Source: Variovorax paradoxus (GTDB lineage: Bacteria > Pseudomonadota > Gammaproteobacteria > Burkholderiales > Burkholderiaceae_C). From it: a DNA stretch of 64,000 nt. How positions within the stretch are numbered: the first letter of the stretch is position 1; the number at the start of each line of letters is the position of its first letter. This document shows, piece after piece, positions 63,271 through 64,000 of this stretch. The notes below the pieces were generated by a model, which saw only the letters and a list, made by a program, of their open reading frames with translations, did no database searches and was not told the DNA's origin. Both the position numbers and the translations under genes were made by a program. The stretch spans positions 62,001 to 126,000 of the forward strand of contig NZ_JAUSXL010000001.1 of assembly GCF_030815975.1 (NCBI RefSeq). Reading direction: 5' to 3'.

Positions 63271-63297
63271 GTTCGCGGGTTGCGCCACCGGGGTTAC
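63271..63297 (-). promoter_or_regulatory. ECF-type promoter of the bufferin operon
   Basis: Minus-strand GTAACC (63297-63292), a 16-bp spacer, CGAAC (63275-63271), 63 bases before bufA1. An AAC-containing -35 and a CGAA -10 are typical of ECF sigma promoters, and the bufferin operon of Caulobacter is under an ECF sigma factor with a similar sequence as I recall it. The sigma gene is not adjacent. Confidence 0.5.
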
Positions 63298-63365
63298 AGG
63301 GCCCGGCGCGATCGGCGGAATTTTTTGCCGAGCCGCACGAGGATGGAGAACACCATCAACTGCAA

Positions 63366-64000
63366 CTACAGCATCGAATCCGCTCGCGCCACGCGCACGA
63401 TGCGCGCCTTGGCACCGTCCGTGAGCAGATAGAGGCCGCCATCGGGCCCTTGCCTGAGGTCGCGGATGCGCTCTCCCAGTTCGGTGAACAGGGCTTCGCG
63501 CCGAACCACGCGCGGTGCGTTGTCGTCGCCTGCGAGTTCGAGCCGCCACACGGCCTTGCCGGCCAAGGTTCCAACGAAGACGTTTCCCTTCCACGCGGGA
63601 AACTGGTCGCCGGTGTAGAGGATGAGATTGCTTGGCGCGATCTTCGGCGTGTTCCAGAAGGCCAGCGGCGCTTCCATTCCCCGCTTCGATGTTCCCTCGC
63701 CAATCCTGGCGCAGGTGTCGTACTCGCAACCGAAGGTCACCACCGGCCATCCGTAGTTCAGGCCCCTGCGCACGATGTTGATTTCGTCGCCGCCCTGCGG
63801 CCCGTGCTCGGCAACCCAGAGCTGCCCCGTCCGCGGGTGAACGAATGCACCCTGGGGATTGCGATGTCCGAGACTCCAGATCTCGGGCCGCGCGCCGTGG
63901 CGTGCGGCGAAGGGGTTGTCGTCAGGCACGGTGCCGTCGGTGCGGATGCGCACGGTCTTGCCCTGGTAATAAGCAAGCGCCTGGGCGCGCATGCGGTCCT
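63366..64000 (-). CDS. PQQ-dependent sugar dehydrogenase-like protein, 3' part
   Basis: The last 211 or so residues of a YliI/Asd-type beta-propeller; the frame continues past the window's right end. Visible segments IWSLGHRNPQGAFVHPRTGQLWVAEHGPQGGDEIN and GLNYGWPVVTFG carry the Arg, Glu and His that contact PQQ and calcium in soluble aldose dehydrogenases. RDLRQGPDGGLYLLTD is the last blade. Separated from bufA1 by 157 bp and likely a different unit. Confidence 0.9.
   Translation of the reverse strand, partial: DRMRAQALAYYQGKTVRIRTDGTVPDDNPFAARHGARPEIWSLGHRNPQGAFVHPRTGQLWVAEHGPQGGDEINIVRRGLNYGWPVVTFGCEYDTCARIGEGTSKRGMEAPLAFWNTPKIAPSNLILYTGDQFPAWKGNVFVGTLAGKAVWRLELAGDDNAPRVVRREALFTELGERIRDLRQGPDGGLYLLTDGAKARIVRVARADSML

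Overview
The window is GC-rich betaproteobacterial DNA. Gene content, codon use and intergenic sequence fit the Comamonadaceae (Burkholderiales), most likely Variovorax. Supporting traits are many Bug/TctC-type receptors, many LysR regulators beside solute transporters, TRAP and tripartite tricarboxylate transporters, and an isoquinoline-oxidoreductase-like molybdoenzyme. The assignment is from gene content only. No rRNA, tRNA, CRISPR array, insertion sequence or phage gene was seen.

Layout. 1-4.6 kb: end of a sugar/polyol ABC transporter operon (permease, binding protein, ATPase, second permease) and a DUF1330 gene closed by a strong terminator. 4.7-8.0 kb: one 1088-residue surface-type protein made of an Asp-Ala dipeptide tract and 29-residue LLGGD repeats. 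8.3-15.1 kb: amidase, DUF2848, TRAP transporter, cupin and LysR genes, all on the minus strand. 15.2-17.1 kb: LysR and a divergent EamA exporter. 17.1-18.8 kb: ECF sigma factor, ferritin-like protein and cytochrome c, the last with a frame break in its signal peptide. 18.9-21.6 kb: tctBA and a divergent MarR gene. 21.7-23.5 kb: CLC chloride channel.

24-41.8 kb holds what looks like a single catabolic regulon: a polar amino-acid ABC transporter with an SDR; pxpABC (5-oxoprolinase type) with its own accBC pair and a degenerate biotinyl-domain protein; a Nac-like LysR; an aminotransferase; an RraA-like protein; a CocE-type hydrolase; two Bug receptors; a GAF protein; and a second Nac-like LysR. 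Four intergenic regions in this span share one 40-bp arrangement (ATA-N9-TAT box, then a conserved ATTCCG-TCTTGG block placed as a -35), followed 18 bp later by a -10-like hexamer. They precede the SDR/ABC operon, accB-pxp, the aminotransferase and the CocE gene. This is the best evidence in the window that these genes work together.

42-51 kb: stress and housekeeping genes (alpha/beta hydrolase, DJ-1, CBS-pair protein, cardiolipin synthase B, receiver-domain protein) and the divergent nitric-oxide pair hmp/norR with recognisable NorR-type sites. 50.8-53.9 kb: molybdenum hydroxylase (two subunits) with its cytochrome c. 54-60.6 kb: HTH protein, beta-propeller protein, DUF899, membrane protein, ECF sigma with SnoaL-like domain, SDR and MFS. 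60.8-63.2 kb: a complete bufferin-type copper RiPP operon (bufA1, bufB, bufC, DoxX) behind an ECF-type promoter. The window ends inside a PQQ-type sugar dehydrogenase.

The two most unusual sequence signals are the four-copy operator/promoter module and a pair of oppositely oriented 94-96 bp hairpins at 29.36-29.60 kb, which share a conserved core but have unrelated 24-bp stems.
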